A stretch of DNA of 6,055 nt from Candidatus Brevefilum sp. GTDB lineage: Bacteria; Chloroflexota; Anaerolineae; Anaerolineales; Anaerolineaceae. The first letter of the stretch is position 1. The number at the start of each line of letters is the position of its first letter. The position numbers and the translations under genes are program-made. A model generated the notes under the pieces. It was given only the letters and a program-made list of their open reading frames with translations, searched no databases and was not told the origin of the DNA. The stretch lies in assembly GCA_007119455.1 (NCBI GenBank), contig SKPR01000029.1:1-6055 (forward strand), in the 5' to 3' direction. Positions 5,282-6,055 of the stretch are shown here, in pieces.

Positions 5282-5797
5282 TCAGCAATTCTCTAATGGT
5301 TTAATAAGATAGAGGCATAGGTCATCATCCAAGACCACCTGCTCCCCATATTGGAGATGATGTCCTCTGTAATACACTCCCCGGCCATCCGGTATGTATC
5401 CCCGCCTGGCATACAGCGCTTGTGCTGGACCGTAATCTGAATGTAAGCAGACACCTAAGCCAGCTTTTGGTGCTTTTTCAACAATACGTTTTTCAGCTTC
5501 TTCCATCAGACGGTTGGCGATGCCCATCCTGCAAAATTTGATTAAGACATTGAGATCTACAATTTCCGGTATATTAAATTCACAAAAAGGTGGATAGTTT
5601 GATATCCAGACGATTGTCAGATAACCGGCAAATGCTCCATCGAATATCGCAACTAAAACAATACGTTGATGGTCAAGTTGCTCTTTCCAATACCGGCGAA
5701 ATTGACCTTCAGGTTTCTCCCAACCTTGAGCGGTAAATGATCGGGCAATAACCGCGCAATCTTTTTCGACCATTTCACGAATCATCAACATCTTCAT
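5282..5797 (-). CDS. GNAT-family N-acetyltransferase
   Basis: Family role: transfer of an acetyl group from acetyl-CoA to an amine of a small molecule or protein, in the cytosol. Seen: 171 residues from ATG 5797. IREMVEKDCAVIARSF (6-21) is the typical first strand and helix, LVAIFDGAFAGYLTIVW (48-64) the central strands, IPEIVDLNVL (76-85) strand 4, CRMGIANRLMEEAEKRI (89-105) the acetyl-CoA loop and helix (motif A), and DYGPAQALYARRGYIPDG (121-138) motif B. The usual Arg/Gln three residues before the first loop glycine is Cys89. The start is uncertain: GTG 5803, ATG 5797, ATG 5791 and ATG 5785 are in frame, none with a strong ribosome site. It lies about 50 bases after zwf on the same strand, so read-through from zwf is likely. 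The substrate is unknown. Confidence 0.88.
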   Translation of the reverse strand: MKMLMIREMVEKDCAVIARSFTAQGWEKPEGQFRRYWKEQLDHQRIVLVAIFDGAFAGYLTIVWISNYPPFCEFNIPEIVDLNVLIKFCRMGIANRLMEEAEKRIVEKAPKAGLGVCLHSDYGPAQALYARRGYIPDGRGVYYRGHHLQYGEQVVLDDDLCLYLIKPLENC

Positions 5798-5848
5798 ATA
5801 CACTGATTGGCTGAGAAGGTATCGTCTAAAAGTCTTTAAGTGGCCAGA

Positions 5849-6055
5849 TCAGATCCTTCGCCAGGCACGATTATCATTCTGCATGAAAAAATCGGCCCCA
5901 TGGGGTCCCTGAGTGCCAGCTTCATAAATAGGGAGGTTCTTCAGCGCTTGCTCATCCCAGGCATCAATGATTCCCTGGGTCAATCGCCAGGCTTCTTCAA
6001 CTTCATCACTACGCGTGAACAAGGTCGCATCACCTATCAAGGAATCCAGAAGCAA
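5849..6055 (-). CDS. zwf: Glucose-6-phosphate 1-dehydrogenase, C-terminal end, cut by window edge
   Basis: The enzyme oxidises glucose 6-phosphate to 6-phosphogluconolactone with NADP+ (or NAD+), the entry step of the oxidative pentose phosphate pathway. Seen: only the last 68 residues; the gene starts beyond base 6055 (family length is about 480-510). GDATLFTRSDEVEEAWR (8-24) is the strongly conserved C-terminal signature, followed by the usual Pro-Ile-Tyr (42-44), Gly-x-x-Gly-Pro and a Trp-Arg-Arg-Ile end. The TTG codon at the window edge is an internal Leu, not a start. The GNAT gene follows about 50 bases downstream on the same strand. The active site lies outside the window. Confidence 0.93.
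   Translation of the reverse strand: MLLDSLIGDATLFTRSDEVEEAWRLTQGIIDAWDEQALKNLPIYEAGTQGPHGADFFMQNDNRAWRRI

Noticed and set aside
1..6055. Mobile element, CRISPR, phage or defence system
   Set aside because: No transposase, integrase, spaced repeats, terminal inverted repeats or defence domains were found on either strand; the genes are housekeeping or general metabolism types.

Overview
The window is a stretch of ordinary bacterial chromosome with eight complete genes and two partial ones (hutH at the left edge, zwf at the right edge). Composition is moderate in GC by eye, Shine-Dalgarno sites are clear, and gaps between genes are short. A VTE5/phytol-kinase-like membrane protein, a signal peptide-SH3b-Pro/Thr stalk-membrane anchor protein, a small double zinc-ribbon protein and the style of the HutH and G6PDH proteins together suggest a Chloroflexota bacterium, perhaps Anaerolineae. 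That placement is inference from protein flavour, not from a marker gene.

Left block (1-1843, minus strand): smpB, then a VTE5/DolK-family CTP-dependent lipid-alcohol kinase with a TTG start, then the N-terminal 205 residues of a histidine ammonia-lyase family (MIO) enzyme. The gaps are 33 and 14 bases, so the three are probably co-transcribed. A candidate extended -10 box lies only 8 bases before the smpB start.

Middle block (2150-3803, plus strand): two unrelated serine hydrolases in tandem. The first is a patatin-like phospholipase (Ser38/Asp151) and the second is a phospholipase/carboxylesterase-type alpha/beta hydrolase (Ser118/Asp171/His202). The 67-base gap between them holds a weak hairpin. 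The second gene overlaps by 14 bases the 3' end of the convergent SH3b-protein gene (3790-4413, minus).

Right block: the SH3b gene and the double zinc-ribbon gene (4526-5122, plus) diverge from a 112-base gap. At its centre is a perfect 12-base palindrome that places a TATAAT box on each strand, so it looks like a symmetric bidirectional promoter. After a 159-base convergent gap with a weak hairpin come a GNAT acetyltransferase (5282-5797, minus) and the last 68 residues of glucose-6-phosphate 1-dehydrogenase (zwf, minus).

I see no CRISPR array, insertion sequence, tRNA, rRNA or phage signature, and no clear new multi-gene system. The points most worth following are the symmetric divergent promoter, the uncharacterised zinc-ribbon protein it serves, and the Ser-Ser-Gly MIO precursor triad in the ammonia-lyase.
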